From: Amylostereum areolatum
Taxonomy: Eukaryota; Basidiomycota; Agaricomycetes; Russulales; Stereaceae
Direction of reading: 5' to 3'
Length of the DNA stretch: 64,000 nt
Assembly (NCBI GenBank): GCA_012932865.1
Contig: SAXG01000023.1
Coordinates: forward strand, 237,114-301,113
In this document: positions 30,748 to 41,180 of the stretch, piece by piece
How positions within the stretch are numbered: position 1 is the first letter of the stretch
How the letters are laid out: the number at the start of each line of letters is the position of its first letter
Notes under the pieces: generated by a model
Databases searched by the model: none
Told to the model about the DNA's origin: nothing
Seen by the model: the letters and a program-made list of their open reading frames with translations, nothing else
Position numbers and translations under genes: made by a program

Positions 30748-33700
30748 TCAACTGATGCTACTCGCATGCGGAAAGTTAGGTGCACTCTTGAGAGCATCCA
30801 ACAAGGTGTCATACTGCTGGGTCATCGCAGCCAACGGCAGGTCTTCGGAGGGCACAATAGTCTGATTAGCATGCCGAGGAGCCTCTGGAGTAGGAGGTGT
30901 TGATGATGGATGCTCGGCAAGAGATGCGGCAGGGCTGAGGCTTTGAGATTGCGCACTCTAATATGCCACATAAGACCCGAGAATATCATAACATATATGT
31001 ACACACCGTCGTCGACGAGTTTTCGGTCCATTCACCATCTGGCTTTTGATCATCAGGGAAACCCCCCCATAGTTATTTTTGGTAATGGTTTCCCGGTTTG
31101 GCCACGACGCGGCAGAGCAAGCATGGCCAAACAGAAGTCGAGTGTGCGCGAGGTGCTGCCGCCCTACCACCTTCCACCGAGATTTTTAGAGTTGAATACT
31201 TTATAGGTTGCAATTTATACTATATTACTTTACATCTGTGAGCTTGAAACAACGAAAACAACTGAGTGAGCACGACTGCTACACGCACGAGTTCACGTCC
31301 GAAAATTTCCTAATTAGGACGTCGACGCGAGACGCGCTGGCTGTGGGCACCTCCGAGACTGTTTTTGTTGTAGCTCTCAAACTATTGCTCATGTACAGAA
31401 GACAGTTATATGCGAATGATCAGTATAGAAATGTGATTCTGAGAGTATCAAGATCATATTTTTTTTGCGAGTTTTTGCAGGGGTGGTCTGCAGAGCTCAA
31501 CCCCCCCCTGTGCATGCTTTTTTGACCATTCAGTGATATTCCAAAGACAGAGGAGCACAGAACATGATGTATTCAACTTTATGGTACATATACAATGCAT
31601 AGAATAGGTGATCTACATAGAACCAGAGGATCCCAGAAAGAAAACACCCCTCCTGCTCAAAAAAGCGCCAGCATCCACCCTCCTCCTGAGACTGCCTGAC
31701 CGCCTATCATTCAAGTGGAGGGAGCACGAGCAGGGACACGGAGGCATTCGTGGTCCGTGCGTTCGTCGGGCGCGGAGACGAAGGGAGCGGACGCCGATAG
31801 GGAGCCGTGCGTGTGGAGGGTGAGGCCTAGGAGTTTGCAACTGACAGTGCTTGCGTGGGAGGGCTGTCGGGTAGGGGGCCAGCATGGCATCGTCTGGGAA
31901 CGACGGATGGGCGCGGGGGCACGTCAAGGGATGGGATTTGGTGTCAAGCGCGGGTGGCCTTGCGCATCGAGCGCGGACGGCCGTGTGCATCGAGTGTGCG
32001 CGGGCGTGTTGAGCGTGAGCGGCTGTGCGCGACGAGCGAGTGGGCGCGTCGGGCACGTGCGGGAGGGCGCGTCGAGCGTGGGCGTGGGCGTCGGGCGTCG
32101 GGCGTCGGGCGTCGAGCGCGTGCAGGGATAGGCGACGAGGGCGCGCGGGGATAGGCGACGAGGGAGCACATCGAGGGAGGGGACGAGGGACGGGACGAAG
32201 GAGGGGGCACGGGCGTGTCGAGGGCGGGGATGCGGGCAAGGACACGGGCGCGTCGAGGACAAGGAGGGCGGGGCCGAGGGCGGGTGCGTGAGCATCGTGG
32301 ACGCCGGTGGTTCGAGGGCGCGGGGGTGGGCGTGGACCGTGCAGGCGTGAGCAGGTTGAGGGCGCATGCGCGTGGTTGTTGAGGGCGTGTGCGCGCGGGC
32401 GTTGAGGACGCGGGCGTGCGGGCGTTGAGGACGCGGGCGTGCGGGCGCTGAGCGCGAGGGCGTGGGTGTGGAGGGAGGGCGGGAGAGCGCGTGCGCGCGG
32501 GGGGGACGGCGGGAGGAACGCGTGCGAGGACGCATGCACGGGGGAGGAGGTCTTGGACGCGTTGGAGGGTTGGCGCGGAGGCGGAGGCATTGGAGCGGGG
32601 ACGGCGCGGTTCCATGCGCGTCTGGGACCCGTACGTGTTGAGGGGCACGCGTGGACGGTAGCGGCGGCGAGGATAGGGGCGAGGGTACATTCGCGTCACG
32701 GGCCTGTGCGCATATGCGTGTGGGGTTGACGAAGGTGGGGGGTTTTGCGAGAGGGTGTCGGAGAACTTCGAGGGTTCTTGTACATCGCACTGCGGACTTG
32801 GCATGAACGGCCGTCAGAATTCAGAGCGCTCGGGAGATGCGGATGACGCACCTAGCGAGCTCCCTGATGCTCTCACTCCCTCGTTACCTTCACCTTCGCT
32901 TCCCTCGACTTGGAGGACTTTGGACTTGCGATTCCAGGCGTCGGTGTTGAACGTTGTTGACGCGTTTGCGTCGAGACCGCACGGACGCACGGACGGAGCT
33001 TGCGTCACCGTGACGAGCCGTCATGCTGGCCGCGAGCATATAAGCCGGAGTTTTCCGAGCCGTCGTCTGTCGTCTCTTTCCCCGTTTCTCTTCCTTGTCC
33101 TCTCCTCCTCCGTTTCCTCCCTTCTTTCACTGCCCTTGTCTCTTGCCTACTGCTTCTTACGCCTCACCGCATCTGCCGAGTTCGCGCCGCCTTCCGGCGC
33201 ATTTTCTTCGGGTTCGCTCCCGACCCTTTCTTGTCGCGCGCGTTTACGGGCACTTTCCCGTTTAGTTTACGGCATCAGGTGCGTCGCTTACCCGAGTTCG
33301 TGCCGTCCGCTGGCTGACTCTGCTAGCATGCTCTTTAGGACTACAACCGGGAGCTTTGGAGAGCCGGAGCCGGTGAGTCGATTGTCATATCTCGCTTGTG
33401 TCCATCTTGCTGACCTCATTCTTTTTAGTCATGCCTTATTGTTTCGGCGGTGTTGGGATTTGTTCTTTCTTGACTTTGATTATGTAATAATACTGTATAC
33501 TTTATGGATTAATATATTTGTTGAAGCATTATAAATTTATTGATAAGCTTGGTTATATAAGCCTGATAATTGGCATGCAAATGGATATTTATAATCTGCA
33601 ATTACCTTTCATTACTGTGGCTACCTGCCTGCCTTATTCTAGGGGTGTTTGGGATGGTAATTGAAGGTAATTGAATCAATGACAAGTAACTATGCTCAAG

Positions 33701-34640
33701 TAAAAAAAATAACTCAGGCTGACCTACGTAATTTGCTGTAATTACCAATTTCCAGTAACTGACGGTAATTGATGGTAACTGAGCACAATTACGGTCAATT
33801 ACCTTCAATAACTAGGGGGTAGGATCCCTGATGATACCAGATGGTTGCCGGGCCGTGAGGGCCAACGCCTGTCGTGATCGCAGGTGGGTTGACATTTGGG
33901 CGAGCGGCAAGAAGACTATGAAGCCGCGAGAAGAACGGGAACTTCTTCATGATGTCATCTATACGTCGGTTAATATACGAGAATGGTGGGTGTAATCCAA
34001 GTAGAAACGTACCCCACAAGTTCTTCGCATGCTGCGGCGTACCCTCGTTCGGGCCAGTCGCCGGGATGTAGAACTCCATGAACTGGACTGGATTGTAGCT
34101 GACCGTGTTTACTTCTTCATCATCCTGTCCATCTACACCTCCGCCGGTGACCCTCAGCCACTTTGCCTGCTTCCTATACTCGTCAATGAATCTGATGCAT
34201 GGTACAGCGGTTAGTTTACGAGATATGTAGGGATGTCGAAGTTTACGCACTTTGTCAGCCTGGTCTTCACGCGTTCATGGATTTTGGAAGGGTCCCGCTT
34301 GTAATATTCCGGGAACATGGCCTCTGCAATGCGCCGATGGCAGTGGTTCCGCTTTTCACCTGAGTTCTTCTACACCCAGCACAATCCATCAGTATACAGC
34401 ATCAGAACGAAGAGAATAGCCACGCATGTCGCCTTTCTTAGGCCCAAAAAGCACCTTGAAGTTATCCAGCTTCTCTATGTGGGTTAAAAGTTCCCAGAGG
34501 AGTTTGTTCCGGTCGGCTTGCCATGGAATCTCAGGGATAGACTCGACACGAGGTTTCTTAGAGGTTGTGGATGAAGTCGTGGCTTGTCCTTCGTGGACAG
34601 CTAAGTCGTTGTCCTCCTTGCGCTTTTTAGGCTTCGCCAT
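30748..34640 (-). pseudogene. Unrecognised six-exon gene split by a 2.8-kb insertion
   Basis: Exons on the minus strand: 34424-34640 (ATG, MAKPKKRKEDNDLAVHEGQA), 34251-34359, 34013-34191, 33958 to 33831, then after the insert 31053 to 31007, and 30957 to 30748 (stop). All introns have GT..AG and phases agree. The N-terminus is Lys-rich. The core reads IPWQADRNKLLWELLTHIEK, EKRNHCHRRIAEAMFPEYYK and HAKNLWDDIMKKFPFFSRLH, a helical domain reminiscent of Myb/SANT-type or other DNA-binding modules, but I cannot name it. The tail is Ser/Pro-rich (SSTPPTPEAPRH) and ends MTQQYDTLLDALKSAPNFP. Across the insert, keeping a single AT gives TIWYH then DQKPDGEWTENSS in frame, which fixes both insert borders. 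Repeated 3'-flanking sequence suggests the gene belongs to a dispersed family. Confidence 0.7.
31054..33830. mobile_element. 2,777-bp inverted-repeat element with AT target duplication
   Basis: Left end CAGGGAAACCCCCCCATAGT, right end (reverse complement) CAGGGATCCTACCCCCTAGT; similarity continues through TAGTTATT and GGTAAT for about 35 bp. Flanked by AT on both sides (31052-31053, 33831-33832). The insertion point lies inside a coding exon, and removing insert plus one AT restores the frame. Inside: an AT-rich left part, a GC-rich core with low-complexity Pro/Arg/Ala frames (31.7-32.7 kb), a TATA-like CATATAAG near 33037 followed by a pyrimidine tract, and subterminal GGTAATTGA repeats near the right end (33.65-33.8 kb). 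No transposase was seen, so it seems non-autonomous. The AT duplication and CAGG ends are shared with the MITE at 55649. Confidence 0.82.
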
Positions 34641-35842
34641 GATGGCACAGTGTCGGGAAACAAGGCGAGAGGGAGAACGGTGAGGGTGTCGAGCAGGCGG
34701 CGACGCGACTCGGACGCGACCCGCGTGTAGTTACGCTTTGTCACGAATAGTCACGCTTACTCAGTCGGTGACCGTCTGTGACCTTGGGAGCTCCCGCTCC
34801 TGTGCTCCCGGGAGCGCTCCTGCCTGCTCCCGCAACTTTGAACATAGCTACTAGAGACAATCTCGTCCTTTCAAGATTTCAATATCTGGGATTGGCATAT
34901 GGCATCTGAGCCAATCTGTCGGGTGCCAGCTGGTGCCAGACATCTAACTCCATCGTGCCTCTCCGCCCGCAATATTTCAATATCTGGGATTGGCATCTGC
35001 GCCAATCTTGTGGGGTGCCACTCCGCCTCTGGCGCTTTTCGCTCTCGAGGGTTCGTCACCCACTTGTGACTGTGACAGGTGCGACGAAAATTTGGCCCTG
35101 TCATGGGTAGTCAGTGACCGTGACAACATTCAAATTTTGGCAATTTTTCAGCCCAGCACTTCACTCGCCGCAACTTTAGCAACCTTGAGAATTCCGCTCA
35201 GGGTGAATCGCTGATTATCGCACATACCCCTTTGTCGATTTTGCTGTCAATTTATGATCTCGCTACATTGTGTTCTTTCCATGTGCCGTGCCCCATTACG
35301 TTCGCTTCCTCCGTTGTATCTTATCCCATATATAATATACCCTTGTCTGTGCGCCGAGCATCGTTCTCGGACTGTCCCCTGTGGAAAATCACCTCTCATA
35401 CATAGTTGCACCAATAGGGGCTCAAAACATACCTTTGCTCATTCTGCGCAGTCATGACGGCGTATTACAGACATCACTATAAATGCATCCCGTGGCGATA
35501 AGTCAAGGATGCCGCAATCGCATGCGCACAGACACGGTCAGGTGACCCAAACCGGGGAATATACTGGTTGAATATTTGGACCCACAGGACCACAGGTTCC
35601 TGATTCAGGGCAGTTGACCTTTCACTTTGTACTCGTCAATGTACACGTCTCCCTCCTCTGCGATCTCCAACTCCTAGCGGAAGAAATAAGAAATCTTAGT
35701 AGTTCCCGCGGAGAACTTCTTCGCGTCAAATCACCGTTCCTACCGTTCTTCTCCAATCGTCGAAGGGTGCAATGGGTCTCTCAAACAGAAAGACGAATAC
35801 CGCGTGCATTGGGCCAGAGGGAGTCAAGGACTGCACACTCAC
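34641..35842. other. No supported gene; one spaced direct repeat
   Basis: TTTCAATATCTGGGATTGGC recurs at about 34877 and 34975, followed each time by a GCCAATCT and GGGTGCCA block, about 97 bp apart. 34780-34850 is rich in GGGAGC and GCTCCC, able to fold. Nothing else readable. Confidence 0.5.
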
Positions 35843-36985
35843 TCAAAAGCCCGATAAAAATGTTATAGCATACAGCAAGCCTAGACGAAAGATCTTTTCG
35901 ATCCACCGTTCCACAAACTCTTTCACGAGTGTCGGCTGGTCGCTGACCACGGAAGAGATAGCCCGTCCTTGAGGGGCCCGGAGAGCATACGTTGTTGGTA
36001 CCTTCTATCCGAACGCCTCGTAAGCAAGCTCTCAAGGGAAAAACAAGAAACGTACTGGTTGCCGTCCGCGTGGACCTCCTTCGTCACCTCCGACACCACG
36101 ACGTCGAACTTTCCCCTAGACGCATTTCCCAACGCTTCCTTCAACCTTGCATCGCTCATGAGCTAGGGCGCCGACACGAACTCGGGGGAACAGCCCTTGA
36201 TGTTGTCGCCGCCGTCCGTCATGCGCTGTCGACGTATCGAACACTGTCAGTCAGAGTGAGCCGAGTCTACACAGAGCAGAAGGGACGCACGGCTCGTCGA
36301 ATGTCCTCGAGAGTCGAGAGGAACACCTTGGGTATCCCCCGCGTCGAGCTTGCCACACCTCTTCCGCGAGTGGGGTCTTGAGCAACGGCTCCCTGTCCAT
36401 GGTGCGTTTTCCGCTTCAACTTAGCTGTATCATGTCCGAAATTCAAACGAAGATTCTGGGAAAAGGGACGACGAACGCACCGTAGAAAATGCCACCGCGG
36501 TGTCTCCTCAATATCGTACTCCAATCCGCGTGGTGCGGTGTGGATGAGTCGCGTTCCTTCCACGCACACTGGTAAGTCGTCTCTCCGCGATAATTGCGAG
36601 AAGAGAGGACCAGTTTGTAGCTCCAGGGGAAGAGGTTGAAGCGACAAAGAGGCGATGTGTTCAAAATGATGCATTCCGCGTAGGTCGTAGGCAAAGCATT
36701 GTGAACGGGACGACGAAGGAGCTTGAACTGCACGAAGATGAGAGAGACGGTCGGACGCGGGACAGGATTGCTGGCTTACCTTGTCCACCCACCACCCACC
36801 AAGCAGCTGTGACAAGTTCCAGAAGAATTAAGTAAGACCACCGTGGCGTCCACTCCATAGACCGTAACGTGCTCCAATCGATGGCAAGAGACAAGCGGGA
36901 GGCGACGGAAGTTGCCGGATTTCTCGTTCTCGCCGCCCTCCTCGACGGCGAGCAGCTTATAGGTCGTCGACGACGGTGCCATCAA
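35843..36985 (-). pseudogene. Relic of an S10 serine carboxypeptidase, core deleted
   Basis: Pieces in the right order match the better copy at 55236-57661. Near 36.6 kb: LQTGPLFSQLSRRDDLPVCV (there LQTGVFFSQVSRTDDLCVGV), followed by an intron donor at the same place (GTGCGT) and an exon starting TTGAAGCGGAAA. Then directly GDTQGV and LEDIRRA with donor GTGCGTC, TDGGDNIKGCSPEF, EALGNASRGKFDVVVSEVTK, and finally SDQPTLVKEFVERWIE. The region holding the catalytic Ser in the intact family is missing, there is an in-frame TAG after CSPEFVSAP, and at least one frameshift. The N-terminal 69 residues (from ATG near 36982) do not clearly match the other copies. Not functional as a peptidase. Confidence 0.65.
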
Positions 36986-37165
36986 TCATTGGCAGAGGTC
37001 TGAACATATTTTATCCTCAACCTGGTTTGCATCGCACCGCCCCGACACTCATATTTTCAAATTTCAAGCTTTGTGACTATAACAAGCGGAAATCCGAAGC
37101 GACTGCTAGTCCTTTTGTCGGATATGAAGTTTTAGAACAGATGCATGATCTGTCCATCTTTGGTG

Positions 37166-39223
37166 CTACCTAGGAGATGTACAGACAACCTTGGGGACTA
37201 TAGCTCTGAGTTTCGGGCGGGCTTCCTCCCCTTTGATGACGGGTACTGTGTACCATCGATTCCCACAATCCACCGTGACATGCTGAACCGCGAACCCCGC
37301 ATCTTTGCGCAATGACAGCATTGCGAGGAAAGACGAGAACTCGCAATTTCCGTGGCTGAGTTCGCCCAGAGACCACAACCGGATGGATTGGAGCAAGGGA
37401 AGAGTGCAAGCATGAGGCTGCGATGCACCTTGGACGGTGGTAATGGTGAGCGCGCTGATGAGATGCTTGAAAGGTGTATATAGATGGAGCTTGCGGGTGC
37501 CTTCAAGGTGTCTTAACATATTCTGCCAGGTCTTCAAGGTGTATGTGTAGGGCGAGGACAGGTGGATCTTGACAATCTCCACCTCCCGGAAAGAAAACAC
37601 ATCGGCGGACAGCGTGAAGATGTCGATCTTGTCTTGCTCCCTCTCGAAGTGTAGTTTCGCGATGTCGCGGCCCGCAGCTCCGCTGATATCTGTGGCAACA
37701 AATGATGTCGAGATGCTGAGCCAGTTGTAATTGTGCACGTATGAGATTTCATGGCTGCGGCGTGGCGACTGTTCGGTACCGGAAACGTGTCCCCTCAACA
37801 GCTGAAAAAGACGCGGAAGAAGCTTGCTGTCCGCCGTAGTGACCACGTCGCCGTCCAGTTTTCCGGAGCCCTTTATCTTGACTTGTATGACCATTGTCGA
37901 GCCTGTCGGTGGAACGGCCATACACCGCCAGAAGGAGAAGCAGCGCGCTAAAGAGGTTTCCATTTTGATAGAGGAGAGCCTTGTCAACGAGACAGAGCGG
38001 GGTTTGGCGATATTTAGGAAGGCGGACAAATTGGGGATGCATTGGTGAAAATCGAGGTGCTCGAGGGTCGGGTTCGACAGGAGGAGAGAGATGAAATAAA
38101 TGGGGGAGTAAGGGAGTTTATAGTGTATGGGTCCACCACGGTGCCCCTTGAAGGACATAGTCAGCCTGCGCAAGCTGGAAGATGTCCAGGGAATGAACGC
38201 ATTGCGAAGGCACAGGGTACGGAGATTGGGTGCTATCAACGGGGGGATGTTGATGGTGAGCGAGCCCCAAAAGCCATTGCGACGACTGTCTATAAGCAAC
38301 GTGTCGAGGAGCGGCAAAGTCTGGCCTGCGAGTCCTCTGATCCACCTTTTTAGGCTCGTGAGTTGTTCACCCTTCACCTTCTCCTCTTCGTCGTCGTTGT
38401 CGTCCTCATCGTCGTCATCTTCCTCGTCCCAGCTATCTTCTTCATCCTCGTCGTCTTCCTCGCTCCAGCCATCGTATTCGCCTTTGTCCTCGTCTGGATC
38501 TGTTCCCAAACCTAGACTCAATACCGGCATCGCGTATACGAATCTTTCCTCGGGCACCAGGATGTGGATGTGCGAAGCATGTCCAATGAGGGATAGCGCG
38601 TTTTCAGTGAGGGAGAGTGCTTTGTGATAGTTGCAATCGACGACGAGATGTAATGGGGAATCCTGCGCTCGTTCAAGAATGGTCTTGTAGGCGGCGGGCA
38701 AAGTGAAAACGTGTTTCGCCCAGAGGGTAGGAACACCCAGGACAACTTCGCGGAGGTGGTGGCAGACGTGGGTGATCCGTACCCAACCGATCGTGGAGGG
38801 GCGGGAATGGACTTTGGGTTGGTCGATGTGGGAGGCATATGTGACGATGATTGCGATTATCTCTGGTGGGAGACAAAGGAGAGGCCGGCATGCGTTCCTA
38901 CGCTCCTTCAAGCCTTGAAGAATCCCGGAGACCTGTGCGATGTCATCTTCGAGCTGCTTCTGCACATGCGCGCCTTGTCCACGACCGTTGAACAGTATGT
39001 TGTCGTATTCTTCAAAACACTGGTGTTTTGTCTCTTCCCAGCGTGATCCCCTTTGTACGCAGTGTGTGAGATTCATGGAAAACATATACGCAGATGAGAC
39101 ACACCTTATAGACAACTCAGACACGAAGTGGCTAGTACTATGACCTCTGCCCAACTCCGAGTCAGGTTCCCTCACCGCGGTTAGATCGAGCGATGTTGCG
39201 TCGTTTTTCATGGTCGGATGCAA
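37166..39223 (-). CDS. F-box protein (about 667 residues)
   Basis: F-box LPPEIIAIIVTYASHIDQPK with RITHVCHHLREVVLGVPTLW after it, preceded by a coiled-coil (VQKQLEDDIAQVSGILQGLK). A 54-nt in-frame segment near 39040-39100 with GTGTGT..AAAG borders is an intron, because the paralogue at 43201 has an intron at the same place. After the F-box comes a long acidic tract (about 38.37-38.50 kb, almost only Asp/Glu) absent from the paralogue, then a leucine-rich region (LRTLCLRNAFIPWTSSSLRR). Likely an SCF adaptor with unknown target. No stop or frameshift. The start (MKNDATSLDL) is the likelier of two close ATGs. Confidence 0.85.
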   Translation of the reverse strand: MHPTMKNDATSLDLTAVREPDSELGRGHSTSHFVSELSIRCVSSAYMFSMNLTHCVQRGSRWEETKHQCFEEYDNILFNGRGQGAHVQKQLEDDIAQVSGILQGLKERRNACRPLLCLPPEIIAIIVTYASHIDQPKVHSRPSTIGWVRITHVCHHLREVVLGVPTLWAKHVFTLPAAYKTILERAQDSPLHLVVDCNYHKALSLTENALSLIGHASHIHILVPEERFVYAMPVLSLGLGTDPDEDKGEYDGWSEEDDEDEEDSWDEEDDDDEDDNDDEEEKVKGEQLTSLKRWIRGLAGQTLPLLDTLLIDSRRNGFWGSLTINIPPLIAPNLRTLCLRNAFIPWTSSSLRRLTMSFKGHRGGPIHYKLPYSPIYFISLLLSNPTLEHLDFHQCIPNLSAFLNIAKPRSVSLTRLSSIKMETSLARCFSFWRCMAVPPTGSTMVIQVKIKGSGKLDGDVVTTADSKLLPRLFQLLRGHVSGTEQSPRRSHEISYVHNYNWLSISTSFVATDISGAAGRDIAKLHFEREQDKIDIFTLSADVFSFREVEIVKIHLSSPYTYTLKTWQNMLRHLEGTRKLHLYTPFKHLISALTITTVQGASQPHACTLPLLQSIRLWSLGELSHGNCEFSSFLAMLSLRKDAGFAVQHVTVDCGNRWYTVPVIKGEEARPKLRAIVPKVVCTSPR

Positions 39224-39372
39224 ATGTGTGAGAGGTGAAAATAGGATGTTAGGTTTTCAGTACGTGGTTTGAAGCTCGGATGTTGAACGAGATGTTTAGG
39301 GGTCGTGTTATCAGGTCGAGTTTACGACCGTCGAATGCCGCGGTGAGCCAGAGCGGCAGTTGCCGACTCATC

Positions 39373-41132
39373 CCCAGTGGAAACGGCACTTTTTCACCTC
39401 GATTCCCGACGATTCAACCGCCAAAAACAGATATTTCTGTGAATTGAGAGTGATTGATGCGTCAAATTCGTGATGGGAGCGTGGGAGATTTGCTGAAGAC
39501 CTCGTCGGGTTGCTGCCGAGCCGTGCATTTCGCGTCCTTCTGTCTTCGTTACGCCTGTTTTCTATTCCAGTCGATTGCTGTCCTTTCACACCACCTGGAT
39601 GCGAAACACGCGCGAATCACTAAGTCTGCCATTATCAAGTAAGGCTGTTGTGCTCCTCTAAGCCCAGTAAGTTAGTACATGTTCTCCCCCAATTCTCCCT
39701 TCCGCACCATCTGCAATGCATTGTTTGCATGAGCTAACCAGAGCTAACCTTGGACTGGAGATCCAGCTTCAAACTCGCGCTCTTGCATTCAGTAAATATG
39801 TATGTAGTGGCATGGGGTGTTCTGACCGGGGACAAATTGGACTTAGCACATTGCAAGTGCGAGTTCGTCACGTGTTCGCTAAACTTTCTTCGACGCTTGG
39901 TCCGAGTCGTCGCCTCTCTTTGCTCTCTCTCTCAACCAACCACCACCACCACCACCACCGTCCCTCGGTGTCGTCCTCGTCGCCCCCCCCCCCGTCGTCC
40001 TCGTCGCCCCCCCGTCGTCCTCGTCGTCCCCCCGTCGTCCTCGTCGTCCCCCCGTCATCCTCGTCGTCCCCCCGTCGTCCTCGTCGTCCCCCCGTCGTCC
40101 TCGTCGTCCCCCCGTCGTCCTCGTCGTCCCCCCGTCGTCCTCGTCGTCCCCCCGTCGTCCTCGTCGTCCCCCCGTCGTCCTCGTCGCCTTGTCCTCTCTA
40201 CTCCCGTTGTCCGCTAGCCCTGTCGCGCCCGCTGTCTGGCGCTCTCGTTCTTTCGTCACCCATCGCTCTCGTCACTCTTGGCGCCCTCGTCACTCTCGTC
40301 GCCCGTCGCCCTCATAGCTCCCATCGCCTGTCGCCCATCGCTCCCATCGCCTGTTGCCCGCCACCCTCGTCACTCCCGTTGCCCGTCATTTCCGTTGGTC
40401 CTGTCGCACGCCCCTCCCATTGGCCCCATCGCACGCCCCTCCCATTGGCCCCATCGCCCGCCCCTCCCGTTGGCCCCGTTGCCCGCTGCTCTCGTTGGCC
40501 CCGTCGCCCGCCGCCTTCGTCACCCGCCACTCCTGCTGCCCGTCGCTTCATTATTCTCGTTGCCCCTGTCTCTCTCGCTACACCGGCTACTCTCGTCTCC
40601 TGCCCTGCTCCAGCCCCCTTGTCCTTCTCGCCGCCCTTGCTGCTCCCAGCATACTTACATACCCCATGCCACGGCTGCCCACAAGGCAAGAACCTTACAA
40701 GAACGAGATGTTTGTGCGTGCGGGGCAGGAGCGTTACTTACAATTAGTTAATTAGAGACTCACTGTATTGATAGCATGTATCATGTAGGGTACCTATATG
40801 AACCAATTATACATGTGTATTTCTCATCCCCATAATTGGTGTGAATTGTATAGAGGGGTCGAAAGAAGCTAGAACCGTACATTGTTGGTGATTCATGCGG
40901 ATGGGAGAACCCACTGAAAAAGAGGCCAGACGATATATTTCCTGCGATTTACACAGAGGAGACGGCTGCGAGACTGCTGGAAATATCTCTAAATCGCGGG
41001 CAATGCACTTTCCATCAGAGAAGCCGATTTTTGTCTCACTTTTTCGATTGCCTTGGATTCACAGAGGTTCTCGGCGATTTCCGCGTGAGAAATCACTGAG
41101 AATCGAGGTGAAAAAGTGCCGTTTCCACTGGG
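39373..41132. mobile_element. 1,760-bp inverted-repeat element with 7-bp direct flanks
   Basis: The first 33 bp (CCCAGTGGAAACGGCACTTT... to CTCGATTC) recur perfectly as reverse complement at the right end. ACTCATC directly flanks both ends (39366-39372 and 41133-41139). The CAGTGG-type ends and 7-8 bp duplication resemble hAT-like elements. No transposase was seen; the only long frames come from the GC-rich satellite inside. It sits between two F-box genes and breaks no visible ORF. Confidence 0.82.
39984..40190. repeat. 20-bp tandem repeat
   Basis: Ten nearly perfect copies of CCTCGTCGTCCCCCCGTCGT inside the inverted-repeat element, preceded by a (CAC)n run at 39940. The 500 bp after it are a looser C/T-rich continuation (CCCGTTGCCCGCC, CCCATTGGCCCCATCGC). 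Confidence 0.95.
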
Positions 41133-41180
41133 ACTCATCTCCCACCGGGTTTACCGTTTCCTTCCCTTCCTCCTTCACCA

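Noticed and set aside
31613..32804. Long Pro/Arg/Ala-rich frames on the minus strand inside the 2.8-kb element
   Set aside because: Several frames are open at once and all are low-complexity; a sign of GC bias, not of a protein.
33036..33540. LTR or LINE 5' end (TATA-like box plus long pyrimidine tract)
   Set aside because: No matching second LTR, primer site or target duplication; left as part of the larger element.
39716..40747. 343-codon frame on the plus strand
   Set aside because: Encodes the 20-bp satellite and C-rich sequence; no real protein features.
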